Below the pieces are notes generated by a model, which was not told the DNA's origin, did not search any database, and was given only the letters and a program-made list of their open reading frames with translations. From Chionoecetes opilio (lineage: Eukaryota; Arthropoda; Malacostraca; Decapoda; Majidae): a DNA stretch of 64,000 nucleotides. Where the stretch lies: contig JACEEZ010004931.1 of the NCBI GenBank assembly GCA_016584305.1, forward strand, positions 12,501-76,500, written 5' to 3'. This document shows, piece after piece, positions 62,909 through 64,000 of this stretch; within the stretch, counting starts at the first letter, position 1, and every line of letters starts with the position of its first letter. The translations under genes and the position numbers were made by a program.

Positions 62909-64000
62909 TCACCTGTAAGCTAACAAGATATAGAGCCTTAGAGGTAACGTTAAGAGGGAATGAGATGGTAGATAGATGTTATAATTTGCATTGGTGTGCT
63001 TATTTTGCTTTGAACATTCCACTTAGAAGGTATACTGTACCAGGAGTGAATAAGGCATCATAAATGTAATATAAAGGAAGGTAGGGCAGTCATGATATAA
63101 GTGCAAATGATAAAGGTATAGAGTTGTGTTGTGTTTGCACACATCTGTGTACACCTCATGCAAGGAAGACTCCTTTCTTTATTGTACTAGTGTTACATTT
63201 AGATCGACCTGCAAGTCTTCTGTGGTATTCTAGTATGATCTATTGTCATACATCATTTGAGCAATGTTTGAATAGTGATATTAATAGGATTATAATACTA
63301 TATATAATAATACTAATAGGATTAGTGATATTCCAATCCTTTTTTTCCAAAGCATTATTTAATTTATTACTGTTCAATACCATAATTCACGCTTTGATTT
63401 ATGTAACGTAGTAGAGAGCACATAGTTCATGATACACTAACATTCATGACCACAAAGAAACAAGTTTGCATAAACTATGTTGCAATGCAGTTTCTCAAGT
63501 GTCCAATGTTTCTGGCTGATCCAGCTCAGCGTGTTCATGAGGAGAAGCTGAAAGTAGTGTGTGTCCCAACCTCATTCCAAGCACGACAGCTCATTGTCAA
63601 CAATAATCTGGAATTGTCTGACCTTGAAATTACATATGAGGTAAGGAAAAAGTCTACCTATATTTACCTAGTTGTAATGTACGGGAGATGAGTTTCATTC
63701 ATGGGATACCATCTCCATGATCTCCATATGTGTAGAATCCTGTATGTGTATGTGGGATTCTGTCTCCATGTATAGAAGGTGAAAGAAGGAGGGTGAGACT
63801 AGGAAAGGTATAGAGAGATGGGGTTAAGAAGGTGCTACACAAGATGAGACGAAAAAGAGAGCTAAGAACTTTATTTCATTATGCAAGAGCACATAGCACA
63901 TTAATGTTACATGTGTGGTGCATTGAGTCCTTGCCTGAATAACCCAACATGTCTTTCCACAGCTGGATGTAACCATTGATGGGGCAGATGAGGCAGACAA
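61404..64000 (+). CDS. RPIA: Ribose-5-phosphate isomerase (5' part; continues beyond the window)
   Basis: Converts ribose-5-phosphate and ribulose-5-phosphate in the non-oxidative pentose phosphate pathway, in the cytosol. Exons: 61404-61550, 61891-61951, 63525-63640 and 63963 onward, with agreeing phases. The protein begins [15 protein letters not shown], followed by [20 protein letters not shown]; a downstream Met (MDKVES) is an alternative start. The family signatures are present: [16 protein letters not shown] (sugar-phosphate binding loop), [14 protein letters not shown], then [12 protein letters not shown], which carries the conserved catalytic DGADE. The window ends about 12 codons into the fourth exon. 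A CCAG immediately before the first ATG could be a splice acceptor, so the 5' UTR may be spliced. Confidence 0.95.
62880..62904. repeat. Poly(A) run in RPIA intron 2
   Basis: A homopolymer of about 25 bases. The rest of this intron (61952-63524) shows no recognisable element. Confidence 0.9.

Overview
The window is a piece of a repeat-rich animal nuclear genome. The host is probably an arthropod, most likely a decapod crustacean. This is inferred from spliced genes with GT-AG introns, a SID1-type dsRNA/lipid channel together with an ionotropic receptor (IR), TTAGG/CCTAA tracts, and very abundant microsatellites, tRNA-derived SINEs, LINE 3' ends and MITEs. I see no bacterial, plasmid or phage signature.

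Five protein-coding genes can be built from splice sites and reading phase. (1) 5864-20928 (+): a divergent IR. A signal-peptide exon, both ligand-binding half-domains and the last membrane helix are present, but no exon for TM1-pore-TM3 was found. (2) 24229-39200 (-): a complete 15-exon SID1/SIDT family gene encoding 857 aa. (3) 42535-48463 (+): a nuclear-type protein with two Myb/SANT-like (trihelix) domains and a C-terminal coiled coil; its 5' end is not located. (4) 50834-55824 (-): a complete four-exon ERCC8 (CSA) WD40 gene encoding 406 aa. (5) 61404-64000 (+): the first four exons of ribose-5-phosphate isomerase (RPIA), cut by the window edge. The genes are unrelated in function and show no operon-like organisation.

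Most of the rest is repeats. A roughly 210-bp MITE bounded by TTAA, with CCCCTT... inverted ends of piggyBac type, occurs 16 times. At least 17 fragments of one CR1-like LINE 3' end are present. Three hAT-type elements have 8-bp target duplications, and one of them has a related empty site elsewhere in the window. There are several fold-back elements, tRNA-derived SINEs, an RTE-like reverse transcriptase fragment, and large minisatellites.

The most unusual observation concerns the SID1-like gene. Three different minisatellites lie next to splice sites in three of its introns, and two of them consist of units that mimic the neighbouring splice site (decoy donors after exon 10, decoy acceptors before exon 15). 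In addition, its first exon is bracketed by two inverted copies of a 475-bp MITE. Coordinates of exons were derived by eye from splice consensus and phase and have not been checked against transcripts.
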